Shown: positions 41,327 to 48,711 of the stretch, in pieces
How positions within the stretch are numbered: position 1 is the first letter of the stretch
Layout: each line of letters begins with the position of its first letter
DNA from: JAICXG01 sp036494545
GTDB taxonomy: Bacteria > Verrucomicrobiota > Verrucomicrobiia > Chthoniobacterales > UBA10450
Length of the DNA stretch: 64,000 bases
Direction: 5' to 3'
NCBI GenBank assembly: GCA_036494545.1
Contig: DASXOB010000003.1
Coordinates: 201,414-265,413, forward strand
The notes under the pieces: generated by a model
What the model was told of the DNA's origin: nothing
What the model saw: only the letters and a program-made list of their open reading frames with translations
The model's database searches: none
Made by a program: the position numbers and the translations under genes

Positions 41327-41713
41327 TTAGCTACCAGTAACATAGCTATCGAAGATCGAATGCTCCGTGGTCATGAATGCGCATGATTGAGAGAAATCGA
41401 TGAATCGGGACTCATCTGTCATCAGCGTCGACATAGCCTCCGCACCGGAGGACGTCGACATGGCCGCCTTGAGGTCTTCGACGCTGTCCCACCAAATCTC
41501 GGTGATACCATCGTAGGCCGGCGCCAGGTGGCGCGAGTCGGCAAATAGTTGATTCAACTCCGCAGCGCAGGTGTGGCTCTGGATGTAACGCTGCGCTCCC
41601 AGCGCTTCGGCCATGCTCTTCACCTTTGGAGCGTGGGTGTTCAGCCAATAGCGATAAAACTCTTCCAGCGAAATGTCAGCACGCCGGCGCAGACAATAAA
41701 CTAGCTTGACCAT
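41327..41713 (-). CDS. EthD-domain protein
   Basis: 128 residues. The N-terminal KLVYCLRRRADISLEEFYRY then WLNTHAPKV is the EthD/ferredoxin-like alpha+beta barrel start. Later text YDGITEIWWDSVEDLKAAM is also typical. EthD-domain proteins are small stress-responsive or oxygenase-accessory proteins. A minus-strand frame of 88 codons (41701-41967) lies between this gene and the LVIVD gene but has no support. No flanking attC-like site. Confidence 0.8.
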   Translation of the reverse strand: MVKLVYCLRRRADISLEEFYRYWLNTHAPKVKSMAEALGAQRYIQSHTCAAELNQLFADSRHLAPAYDGITEIWWDSVEDLKAAMSTSSGAEAMSTLMTDESRFIDFSQSCAFMTTEHSIFDSYVTGS

Positions 41714-41970
41714 TGCAATCTTTTCTCGTCGCAGGTGAGTGGGATGGTATCTTCCTGTCTCTCGAAGTCAATGCTTAGCGGTTTAACGAGATCAAGATGA
41801 GCTGCGGCCAGCGAACCCGTGGTTCGCCACGGGTGAAAGAGTAGAAGCCATCGAAAGTAAGGCGCCGATCCGGCGATTGCATCCACAGCGGTGTCGAATA
41901 GATAGCTCATCCGACTTGCGGGCCAAGGTGCACACAGCTCTGATGACATTCCCAGGGCGAACCGCACGTC

Positions 41971-43113
41971 TCACTGCGTCCCTGCGCGAACCCTTGAGAT
42001 GTCGAATATCTCGAAAGCGTTCGTAGTGCCGCTGCCTTCAACGATGTAAGCGTAGTTGCCCGAGACGAAGATGTCGTCCGGCTGGCCGCTGTGGGTAAGC
42101 GGGCTCTGGCTTACTCGCGAGGGAGTAGCCGGGTTCGAGACATCGAATATCTCAAACGCGTTGGTCGTTCCCGCGCCTTCCACTATGTAAGCGAAGCCCT
42201 CCCTGACCCAGATAGCGTCGCCGCCGCCAGTATCAATCGTGCCCGCGTTGGCAAGGTCGGCCTGGCCTGCCAAAACCGGGGCCGACGGGTTGGACACGTC
42301 GAAGATCTGGAACGCGTTGGTCGTTCCCGCTCCCTCAGCGATGTAGGCATAGTTGCCTGAGACGAATATGCCATCGTCCGGCACTCCATAATTCAAGTCG
42401 GTCGCGCTCTTAAGGATCGGCACCGCCGGATTCGACACATCGAAGATATCGAAGCCCAGGCTTCCAGCTCCGCCGATAGCAATGTAGGCGTAGTTACCCC
42501 GGACGTAGATAGACGCCTGGTCGAACGCGGTGAGATTGCTCTGACTTACGCGCACAGGAGCCGCCGGGTTAGATATGTTGAATATCTCGAAGCTATTGGT
42601 ATAGCTGCCGCCCTCCACAACGTAGGCGTACTTGCCCTGGACGAATAGGCGGTCGCCGGCGTTATTGGTCAGATTGGCCTGACCAACGAGCACGGGCGCC
42701 ACCGGGTTGGTGACGTTGAATACCTGGAGGGCATTAACCGTGCCGCCGCCCTCGACGACATAGGCGAAGCCGTGTGTAACCCATATGTCGTCGCTCGAGA
42801 CCCCGTTGCCGCCGTTCGCCAGGTTGCTCTGGCTGATCAGGACAGGACTTCCAGGGTCGGATATATTGAATATCTGGAAGGCATTGGTCGTGCCGCTCCC
42901 CTCAGCGACGAAGGCGTAAGTCCCCTTTATGAAGACGCCGTCTCCGCCGCCATTAACGTTGCCCTGCGCCAGGTTACTCTGGCTGACGCGCCGCACGAGA
43001 GTAGACACATCGAACATGGTATTTTGCGCGATGTAGCCGCCGGCCGACGCGCCCTGAGCGAAGGGAACTAAAGCGATGCCAAGAACGAGTAAACCGAGTA
43101 GCTTTCTTTTCAT
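41971..43113 (-). CDS. Secreted LVIVD-repeat beta-propeller protein
   Basis: 380 residues from the ATG at 43113, where a signal peptide (MKRKLLGLLVLGIALVPFAQ) starts. The rest is seven to eight repeats of about 48 residues, each reading like GNYAYIVEGSGTTNAFEIFD then ISNPAAPVLVSQSNL. This is the LVIVD repeat of surface propellers. DNA similarity between repeats is high. Probable binding or structural surface protein; no enzymatic motif. Confidence 0.85.
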   Translation of the reverse strand: MKRKLLGLLVLGIALVPFAQGASAGGYIAQNTMFDVSTLVRRVSQSNLAQGNVNGGGDGVFIKGTYAFVAEGSGTTNAFQIFNISDPGSPVLISQSNLANGGNGVSSDDIWVTHGFAYVVEGGGTVNALQVFNVTNPVAPVLVGQANLTNNAGDRLFVQGKYAYVVEGGSYTNSFEIFNISNPAAPVRVSQSNLTAFDQASIYVRGNYAYIAIGGAGSLGFDIFDVSNPAVPILKSATDLNYGVPDDGIFVSGNYAYIAEGAGTTNAFQIFDVSNPSAPVLAGQADLANAGTIDTGGGDAIWVREGFAYIVEGAGTTNAFEIFDVSNPATPSRVSQSPLTHSGQPDDIFVSGNYAYIVEGSGTTNAFEIFDISRVRAGTQ

Positions 43114-43438
43114 GCGATCTAGATGGCTTCTTAGGATGAATATGCACGCATACCGCATTTGCGCACATAGATGTTACCTGAGTGAGGCGGCTGAATGGTG
43201 ATTCGGTGCGGTCGATCTCGCCGTACCGGAGTCGCCAAGCCTGAGAGCCTTCTTAGAGGCTGAGCCAGTTCGCCGGAGGAACCCCGGAGTCGAAACTGCG
43301 TGGAATGATGAGAGGATTGATGAGACTAGCTACGCTCGCTCTCGCCAGCGGTGGCTGATTTTATTCTCGTTAGCAATGAAGGTGCTTTCAGAACGGAAAG
43401 CGAGGCAGTACGCGGCCAGCGGTTGGCTGCATCGGATG

Positions 43439-43445
43439 GTTAGGC
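43439..43445 (-). repeat. attC-like outer box after the TIR fragment
   Basis: GTTAGGC at 43439-43445 is preceded by GCCAGCGGTTGGCTGCATCG, which strongly resembles the right arm of the site at 47303 (CCAGCGGTTGACTCGAGCG). A matching left arm is not clear; GCTGAGCCAG at about 43259 is the best candidate but would make a site of nearly 200 bp. Listed as a half-site 17 bases from the TIR stop. Confidence 0.4.
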
Positions 43446-43462
43446 TGTGCGGTCACTCGGAG

Positions 43463-43678
43463 TCAAATTCTGCGCCTAAAGCTTCTGCCATCTTCTTTGA
43501 TACTTAGCCGTCGGCTAGACAGCGCGACCTTGTGAGCGAGTGTCGGGCTGTAGGCGAGCACGTCCTCGCGATTGCCGTCGCGCCAGATCGGTAAAATGAC
43601 TTTATGTCCGTTCACCACGGAATATTTCCGTCTAGTCCGGCTGCGCTCGGTGGTAAGGCCCGGAGAAAAGGCGGACAT
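43463..43678 (-). pseudogene. C-terminal fragment of a TIR-domain protein
   Basis: The 71-codon frame contains VILPIWRDGNREDVLAYSPT then LAHKVALSS and LSIKEDGRSF. This is the end of a TIR (TIR_2) domain, where intact proteins read ILPIW...V..YSP.LADK.A followed by an EIA helix. The N-terminal two-thirds, with the catalytic region, is missing, and the frame's first codons lie inside a degenerate attC-like site. TIR proteins act in NAD-depleting defence or signalling, but this remnant is unlikely to be active. Confidence 0.6.
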
Positions 43679-43729
43679 GGCGGCGGGGTTTGGTGAGCAA
43701 TTTGACCGACGACCCGAGCGCGGTTAGGC
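43630..43729 (-). repeat. Degenerate attC-like site
   Basis: The right outer box is GTTAGGC (43723-43729) and the left box GTCTAGT (43630-43636) is a decayed RYYYAAC. Inner arms GCGCTCGG (about 43643) and CCGAGCGC (about 43714) are perfect complements. It lies 20 bases after the stop of the membrane protein gene at 43750. Confidence 0.45.
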
Positions 43730-43749
43730 AGGCGAAATTCCTCCCACGG

Positions 43750-44442
43750 TCACTCTGCGCCCGGAGTGTTCACGGGTGCGAGTAATCCTTGCGTGATGAT
43801 GAACCACTGCCAAATCGTGAGGATAACACCTATCATCGCACCGAAGCTAAACGGCCCCCAACTCCGAAGCAAGATGATCTGCGCCGGTATGATGCCTAGC
43901 ACTAACGCCAATCGAACGCGCTTACCGCGGGTCCATACCCATCGGGGGGCCGACCGTTGCCGATGACTCCGCAGATCCCGAATCACCCAGAGCAGCGCAC
44001 AGCCTGCGACCGTCCCAAAGACCACTGGCCCGGACCTCACGAGCGAAAACCTGGCGCCCAGCGTCGCCCCTTCGAAAAAAAGCTCCTCCGGATGGTTGAC
44101 GGCTGCGTAGAACACGGCGATCGCGAGCGAACCGTGCAGTATCAGTAAGAGCCAGTGGAAGGGCGGACGGGCACCTTGCCAGCCGAAATAGAACAAGCTG
44201 AAGACGAACACACCGCTCACGGCCAAGAGCCAATACGCACCTCCGATCCCTCGCCCACCAATGCCATCGGCAAACATCCACTGGTACGCCCGTCCCTCCA
44301 TCAATCCCCGCACGAGCGGGAGCCACAAGACGATACCTGTGAGCAACGAGGTCCATAGGAGCAGTATTCGAAGGAGCAGGTCAGGTCGCCACGCGAGCGA
44401 ACCATCGCGTTCTGACTGGACTTGATGTTCAGTGATTGCCAT
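43750..44442 (-). CDS. Polytopic membrane protein, cassette-encoded
   Basis: 230 residues from the ATG at 44442, which lies 15 bases inside the attC-like site boundary at 44458; an earlier start would fall inside that site. About six membrane spans (for example LLLRILLLWTSLLTGIVLWL, YWLLAVSGVFVFSLFYFGW, HWLLLILHGSLAIAVFYAAV). A short basic loop RDLRSHRQRSAPRW precedes the last two spans. No family recognised. attC-like sites on both sides mark it as a gene cassette. Confidence 0.75.
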   Translation of the reverse strand: MAITEHQVQSERDGSLAWRPDLLLRILLLWTSLLTGIVLWLPLVRGLMEGRAYQWMFADGIGGRGIGGAYWLLAVSGVFVFSLFYFGWQGARPPFHWLLLILHGSLAIAVFYAAVNHPEELFFEGATLGARFSLVRSGPVVFGTVAGCALLWVIRDLRSHRQRSAPRWVWTRGKRVRLALVLGIIPAQIILLRSWGPFSFGAMIGVILTIWQWFIITQGLLAPVNTPGAE

Positions 44443-44457
44443 GAGGCCGCTTTGTCT

Positions 44458-44581
44458 GCCTAACGAGAACAAGCTCAGCCGCGGCGAGTGAGAGCGCGGC
44501 TCGCAGCGGATTCAAGGGTTTTAGTCATCTGGAAAATGAGCACTACCCCGGCTCGCCGTCGGCTGGAGCGATCAGTTAGGC
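44458..44581 (-). repeat. Integron attC-like recombination site (124 bp), best example
   Basis: The outer 7-mers GCCTAAC (44458) and GTTAGGC (44575) are perfect complements and fit RYYYAAC/GTTRRRY. Inside are unequal unpaired spacers (GAGAACAA and GATCA). Then the arms GCTC-AGCCG-CGGCGAG and CTCGCCG-T-CGGCT-G-GAGC pair except for a bulged T and a bulged G on the right arm of the plus strand. Extrahelical T and G on the folded bottom strand near the 5' end of the site are the known orientation determinants of attC. They predict cassettes read on the minus strand, as observed. It lies 33 bases after the HAF gene stop. Confidence 0.78.
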
Positions 44582-44614
44582 CTTTGGGGTCTGCACTTTC
44601 CGCTTCGTTGCGCC

Positions 44615-45526
44615 TCAATCTGCCGGCATTCGCCTGACACGCGCCAGAATGCCATGACCCACGCCGGAACTGTCCTGATAGCGGCCGCAGATTAATCCCT
44701 GTCGATTGATTCCATTAAAAGAGGTAAACGTGGCGCCCGGATAATCGAAGGCGATGAATCTGGCAGGTGATGCCGCGACGAGGGCATGGGTTATTCCTGC
44801 GTCATCGACGTATCTGCCAACCATCCATTTTTGATCGTTAAGTCCAAACAGACTGGTATCGACGGAATCGGGAGGATCGATGGGAGAAATGAATGTTCCG
44901 TCGGCGTCTCGGAAGAAACCGTGGCCGGTTCCTGCGCCATCAAAATAGGTACCTGCAATCTGATCGGAATTGTTCATTCCAAAGGCCTCATTGAATCCCT
45001 CGGATCCCGGAACGACAAACAGGACTAAATTCCCGCCGATGCTTATGAATCCCGGATTGCCCCCTGCGAGGAGATCAGTTCTGCCACAAAAATCCCCGGC
45101 ATCGTTCAATGACCAGACATAGGTGTTCAGTGCGTCGGGCACATCGAAATCTGTAAACGTGTTATGAGCTAAGAAAAAGCCGTGAGTGGTATTGTCCGTT
45201 CTGTGATCAGTCCCGCACACAGTGCGTAGGTTGTTAATGCCCCGCACCTGAGTGGCACCGGCGGTATCGTTGGGCTCAACAATCGGCGCGCTGAACGTGC
45301 CATCGCGGAACCGCACGAAGCCGCGCGTAACTCCGCTGGAGTCGATATAATAGCCCGCGATGTCGCCGCGGTCATTGATCTTTTGCGGAAGCGTGGAATT
45401 TCCAACCCCGGGATAATCAAAAGTGGAGAGAACGTCGATGGTAATCGCCCCGCGGACTAACGGTGCCGTCAATGGGAGCACAAATAAAACTGCCAGAATA
45501 TTGATAACTGAATGTCTTGATTTCAT
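44615..45526 (-). CDS. Secreted HAF-repeat protein
   Basis: 303 residues. A signal peptide (INILAVLFVLPLTAPLVRGA) is followed by five to six HAF-type repeats, each of the form TFDYPGVGNSTLPQKINDRG, DIAGYYIDSSGVTRGFV, with recurring INxxGxICGxYxDxxGVxHG. HAF repeats are extracellular beta-propeller-like modules of unknown function common in soil bacteria. It lies in the interval between attC-like sites at 45757 and 44581, but unlike the tight cassettes it has a 230-base leader with a long perfect palindrome. Confidence 0.8.
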   Translation of the reverse strand: MKSRHSVINILAVLFVLPLTAPLVRGAITIDVLSTFDYPGVGNSTLPQKINDRGDIAGYYIDSSGVTRGFVRFRDGTFSAPIVEPNDTAGATQVRGINNLRTVCGTDHRTDNTTHGFFLAHNTFTDFDVPDALNTYVWSLNDAGDFCGRTDLLAGGNPGFISIGGNLVLFVVPGSEGFNEAFGMNNSDQIAGTYFDGAGTGHGFFRDADGTFISPIDPPDSVDTSLFGLNDQKWMVGRYVDDAGITHALVAASPARFIAFDYPGATFTSFNGINRQGLICGRYQDSSGVGHGILARVRRMPAD

Positions 45527-45583
45527 ATGAATTTCCCCGAATCTGCATGCCTAGAGATTTCGAGTCTCTCCGTCAAGCTTTCC

Positions 45584-45621
45584 GGTAGTGGCTCAGTTGA
45601 AATCCAAACTGAGCCACTACC
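45584..45621. promoter_or_regulatory. 15-bp perfect inverted repeat upstream of the HAF gene
   Basis: GGTAGTGGCTCAGTT (45584-45598), an 8-base spacer, then AACTGAGCCACTACC (45607-45621): arms perfectly complementary. It is 58 bases upstream of the HAF start. No T-run follows on either strand, so it is more likely an operator, an RNA hairpin in the leader, or a trace of a mobile element than a terminator. Confidence 0.6.
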
Positions 45622-45756
45622 AGCTTTCCTCGAAAAATCGTCTTTTGGGACAGCGTTAACGGTACGGGAAAATTGCCCCTCGAAGCGCAGTTCTCCACCG
45701 TAAATGGCCATGCTCCGACTGTTGTACCAGTATCGCCATTACGTGGAGCGTCCCAG

Positions 45757-45872
45757 GCCTAACGAGAACAAGATGAGCTGCTGCGAGTGAGTGCGCGCAT
45801 GGCAGCGGGATGAAGTCATGGAAATCTTAGCGGTACGCCGGGCTCGCAGTCAGCTGCATCGCCTCCATGAGA
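45757..45872 (-). repeat. attC-like site with decayed right box
   Basis: The left end GCCTAACGAGAACAAG (45757) is identical to the left end of the site at 44458. Inner arms GATG-AGCTG-CTGCGAG and CTCGCAG-T-CAGCT-G-CATC pair with a bulged T and a bulged G on the right arm, exactly the pattern of the best site. The right outer box, expected near 45866, reads CATGAGA instead of GTTRRRY, so the site should be impaired. Confidence 0.6.
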
Positions 45873-46092
45873 AGGCATCAAGTGGAAAAATGAAATTCAT
45901 TTCATCTCTTTATTTTGCAGTGGCGGTCGGGTCGCGCTTCCATTCGGACTCAAGTTTTCAAGCGGTCCATGTTTAGATCCAAGCTCACCACAAAAATAGG
46001 AACGTTGCCATCTGGTTATCGAAGTCGTCCTCTCAGAGTCGCTTCCAGGCGATGGATCGCAATCGTTCCAGATCGTTCTGTCCTCTCTCTTT

Positions 46093-46253
46093 TCACTGAT
46101 TAGACCGCTTGCGGGGGAATGGTTCATAGAGCTGTTGGCTCTTCCACAGACTTAAGAGTAGCACCGCCAGCTTGCGCGCAACGGCGACCGTCGCTCGCTT
46201 CCTGGCTCGCGCCGTTCCCTCAGCAGCCAGTCCGAGCCCGTAGCAACGCAGCG
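46093..46253 (-). pseudogene. Remnant of an IS110-family transposase C-terminus
   Basis: The last half of a 99-codon frame reads ARARKRATVAVARKLAVLLL, SLWKSQQLYEPFPRKR. This is the conserved C-terminal helix of IS110/IS1111-group transposases (xxAxVAVARKLAVLLHxLW). The DEDD and Ser catalytic domains are absent. Some IS110-family elements of the IS1111 group are known to insert in attC sites, which fits its place inside the cassette cluster (between sites at 46423 and 45872). No element ends were identified. Confidence 0.55.
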
Positions 46254-46422
46254 CGCTCTCCGGGCCGAATGGACCCAGGATATGTTCTCGTCGGCATAAA
46301 ATCGCGGTTTTGCTTTTCGTCGGACGAAGTCGATGATCTGCGGTCTCTCGCTCGGTCGGTTCCCGCTCGATGATGAGAGCTCCCCAAGCCATTTTATGCG
46401 TATTCGGGTGCGCGTCTGCAAC

Positions 46423-46513
46423 GCCTAACGACGCGGATCACCGACCAGGCGGCAATGACGTCTGATATGGAACGGGAGCGCTATCGGCGGGTTCGGTGCA
46501 GCCGACTTGTTAG
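46423..46513 (-). repeat. Integron attC-like site (91 bp)
   Basis: The outer boxes are GCCTAAC (46423) and GTTAGTC (46507-46513), five of seven positions pairing or fitting. Inner arms GAT-CACCGA-CC and GG-T-TCGGTG-C-AGC pair with bulges on the right arm. The TPR gene's stop codon TAA is formed by the right box, an arrangement seen in compact cassettes. The left end continues as GACGCGG. Confidence 0.62.
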
Positions 46514-47286
46514 TCCTTGGTCGCATCTGTTCGGCGCCTCCAAAACTGCCACCATTTTCGTTTCTGCTTCGCCCGTAGTCGATCCCAGTACTTGTCCCAA
46601 TCCGGTTTATGTTGCCTGGCAACCTCCACCGCTTTTTCACACGCCTCGATTCGCTCTCGCAAGTTGGGGATATCGACTTCAAGGGCGGGGTTGGCGTCCA
46701 CGAGTGAAATCAAGTGCTGTAGTGATCGAGAATCCGCGGCGTTGACCTGGGTTGCGGTGATAAACAGCTCCGCCGCCTGCTCAAGATCACCGAGGGCCTC
46801 GTAGGCTAGTCCCAAATTCTTGTAGGCGTTTGGCCGACCCGGGTCGATTTCCAATGCTGTCCGTAAATATGGAATGGCTGAAGAATACTCCTTAATCTGA
46901 TTCAACGAATACCCAAGGTTGTTGTGAATGAAATACCACGTTTTGGTGGAACACGGTTCCATTGAAAGCGCCGCCCGATAACGCTGGGCAGCAGCAGTAT
47001 AATCGCCTCTCCCTTCTTCAAGCCCTCCGAGTGCTAGATGTCCGGCGCCAATTTCCTCGGGATCGTCAGTGAGCTCCATATACCGCTGAATACACTCTGA
47101 CGCCTTGTCAAAATCCCCACCCCGTTGGTACAGGCCGGCAAGACTCCACAACGAATCGGGGCACTTGCCACCGCGAGCATCGAGTGTCTTAAGCAAACTT
47201 TGCTCAGCCTCTGATACCGTCACTGCTTCAGCTCCGGGTGGTGGCAATTCTGTAAACGAGAATCGGAATTGAAACTCTTCGGGCAT
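46510..47286 (-). CDS. TPR-repeat protein, cassette-encoded
   Basis: 258 residues. No signal peptide; four to five tetratricopeptide repeats from about residue 40 to 195 (SLWSLAGLYQRGGDFDKASE, GHLALGGLEEGRGDYTAAAQ, WYFIHNNLGYSLNQIKEYSS, AYKNLGLAYEALGDLEQAAE). The C-terminal tail is very basic and Trp-rich (DKYWDRLRAKQKRKWWQFWR). Likely a protein-protein interaction adaptor. Its start is 17 bases after one attC-like boundary (47303) and its stop lies in the next (46507-46513), so the cassette is almost all gene. Confidence 0.85.
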   Translation of the reverse strand: MPEEFQFRFSFTELPPPGAEAVTVSEAEQSLLKTLDARGGKCPDSLWSLAGLYQRGGDFDKASECIQRYMELTDDPEEIGAGHLALGGLEEGRGDYTAAAQRYRAALSMEPCSTKTWYFIHNNLGYSLNQIKEYSSAIPYLRTALEIDPGRPNAYKNLGLAYEALGDLEQAAELFITATQVNAADSRSLQHLISLVDANPALEVDIPNLRERIEACEKAVEVARQHKPDWDKYWDRLRAKQKRKWWQFWRRRTDATKD

Positions 47287-47302
47287 AAAGCCAGTTTTCT
47301 TG

Positions 47303-47426
47303 GACTAACGAGAAGGAGCTGAGCCACAGCTGGCGGCAACGAGCGTGGCAAGAATGAGGAACTGTTTCATAAAATCAAACGTGGACTTCACAACGACCAG
47401 CGGTTGACTCGAGCGATTGGTTAGGC
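47303..47426 (-). repeat. Integron attC-like site (124 bp)
   Basis: Outer boxes GACTAAC (47303) and GTTAGGC (47420) fit RYYYAAC/GTTRRRY with one mismatch between them. Unpaired spacers are GAGAAGGA and GATTG. Inner arms GCT-GAG-CCACAGCTGG and CCAGCGGTTG-A-CTC-G-AGC pair with two bulged bases on the right arm. Same length and register as the site at 44458. It starts 3 bases after the DUF4238 stop region (47430) and ends 17 bases before the TPR start. Confidence 0.74.
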
Positions 47427-47429
47427 GTT

Positions 47430-48371
47430 TCATGTGCTATGCGTGTGTGCAACGGCTCTGTCTTTCATAGCCTGATCGACTACTTCCCGACTGGGGCCAG
47501 CAACCCACCTAGAAGCAGAGGCGGCAACGAATTGATTTACTTGTCGCGGTGTGACATTCACCGGTTGTGCTCCGTGCCTCCCGACAAGAGCAACCTTTCG
47601 CGTAAGAGGAGCCATCACCACAGCTGACAAATGTCTTAGGGCAGCAGGCGGAGCGTCGGCGTAGCCATCCACAATCCAGGTAACCGCTCTATCACTCGTG
47701 ACAAACCAATCGGAGCCGGGCGCATTCAGACGAGACCAACTGAGGCGAGGAAAATGACGAACCTGAAGGTACCACGCTTGCATGTGCAGCATCTCAAGTC
47801 TGTCTTGCGTGCGGATTACCCACTTCCAACCGCGGTCGCGGTAGCTATTGAAGTCTTCTGCCGAGGTGACTTCGTAACGCTCACCAGAGTCAGGATTCTC
47901 CATGCATATTGGTCGCGACCTTTCTTTAATCTTCTCAATTCCTTCTGGCGGGGATTCAATCACACCCAGGCTATCGCCGGGCGTGGAGCGATATACCCAG
48001 TCTTCGACAAGCTCAAACCAACCGGGAGTGCGGACCGCCTGCCAGCAAAGGAATCGCCAGATTTCCGGTACGACAGTAGCACCTGTCGCAATTTGACTTT
48101 CGGCGAAGCGGGCTATTGCTGTGGCGGCGTCATTCTCAATGCTTGCGAGATGGCGTTCGATCGACGCAGCGGGCGAATCAAAGCCACCTGGGCCATCATA
48201 GTACCCGCTCTCGGTGGAGACATTCTTTGGCGAGCGGCGCTTAACTTCATTCGTTCCCTGCTCAGCAAGCCACAAATAAGGCTCGATATTGATCGCTTCC
48301 TCGGATTCTGGCGCGACGAAGCCGCGCAGGTAGAACCTCGGAACGGTGTGTGCTCGCGTCGCAGCCTTCAT
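47430..48371 (-). CDS. DUF4238-domain protein, cassette-encoded
   Basis: 313 residues. The diagnostic DUF4238 start is AHTVPRFYLRGFVAPESEEA, in line with the family's HYVPRFYLRxF motif. Later family text includes WRFLCWQAVRTPGWFELVED and WFVTSDRAVTWI. DUF4238 proteins are found scattered among defence islands and mobile regions; activity unknown. Start and stop lie 4 bases from the flanking attC-like boundaries (48375 and 47426), the tightest cassette in the window. Confidence 0.87.
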   Translation of the reverse strand: MKAATRAHTVPRFYLRGFVAPESEEAINIEPYLWLAEQGTNEVKRRSPKNVSTESGYYDGPGGFDSPAASIERHLASIENDAATAIARFAESQIATGATVVPEIWRFLCWQAVRTPGWFELVEDWVYRSTPGDSLGVIESPPEGIEKIKERSRPICMENPDSGERYEVTSAEDFNSYRDRGWKWVIRTQDRLEMLHMQAWYLQVRHFPRLSWSRLNAPGSDWFVTSDRAVTWIVDGYADAPPAALRHLSAVVMAPLTRKVALVGRHGAQPVNVTPRQVNQFVAASASRWVAGPSREVVDQAMKDRAVAHTHST

Positions 48372-48374
48372 TTC

Positions 48375-48421
48375 GCCTAACGAGAATTCGGCCGGGAAAT
48401 CCCGCCTTTTATTGCGGGATT
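48375..48421 (-). repeat. Terminal attC/attI-like half-site and adjoining hairpin
   Basis: GCCTAACGAGAATTC at 48375 is the outermost copy of the conserved left end and marks the start of the DUF4238 cassette. No matching right box follows within 150 bases, so this may be an attI-type end, a truncated attC, or the edge of the cluster. Directly beside it AATCCCGC (48398-48405) and GCGGGATT (48414-48421) form a perfect 8-bp hairpin. The plus-strand protease gene comes next; no integrase gene is present. Confidence 0.5.
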
Positions 48422-48711
48422 GTTCGATCTAATCCGGGCTGCTGCGGAGTAACCGTCTGGAATATGGGGATTCACCGGGCTTCTTTTGCCCATTTCAAGG
48501 ACGGCTCGCAAGACCAAAAAAGCGACGCTGCCACTACCGTGTGATTGCAGGATAGAATCGAGAAGTGGCGCCCGGTATGTAGTCGGCGTCAGGAATCAGG
48601 CGACGGGCGCAATTCTCGATGCCTCGTAGTCTTGTTGCAGCGCACCAAAAAGCTCGACACATCGGGATGAGCTGCTCAGCATTTCGATCGGGCGTGCAAT
48701 TCCCATTCCTT

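Noticed and set aside
41701..41967. Minus-strand frame of 88 codons between the LVIVD and EthD genes
   Set aside because: No domain, no start signal and composition like shadow frames; it overlaps the EthD start. It could be a remnant but I cannot support it.
45897..46127. Minus-strand frame of 76 codons in the IS110-remnant cassette
   Set aside because: Ends close to an attC-like site, but the translation is low in hydrophobic residues, has no recognised motif, and overlaps the transposase remnant.
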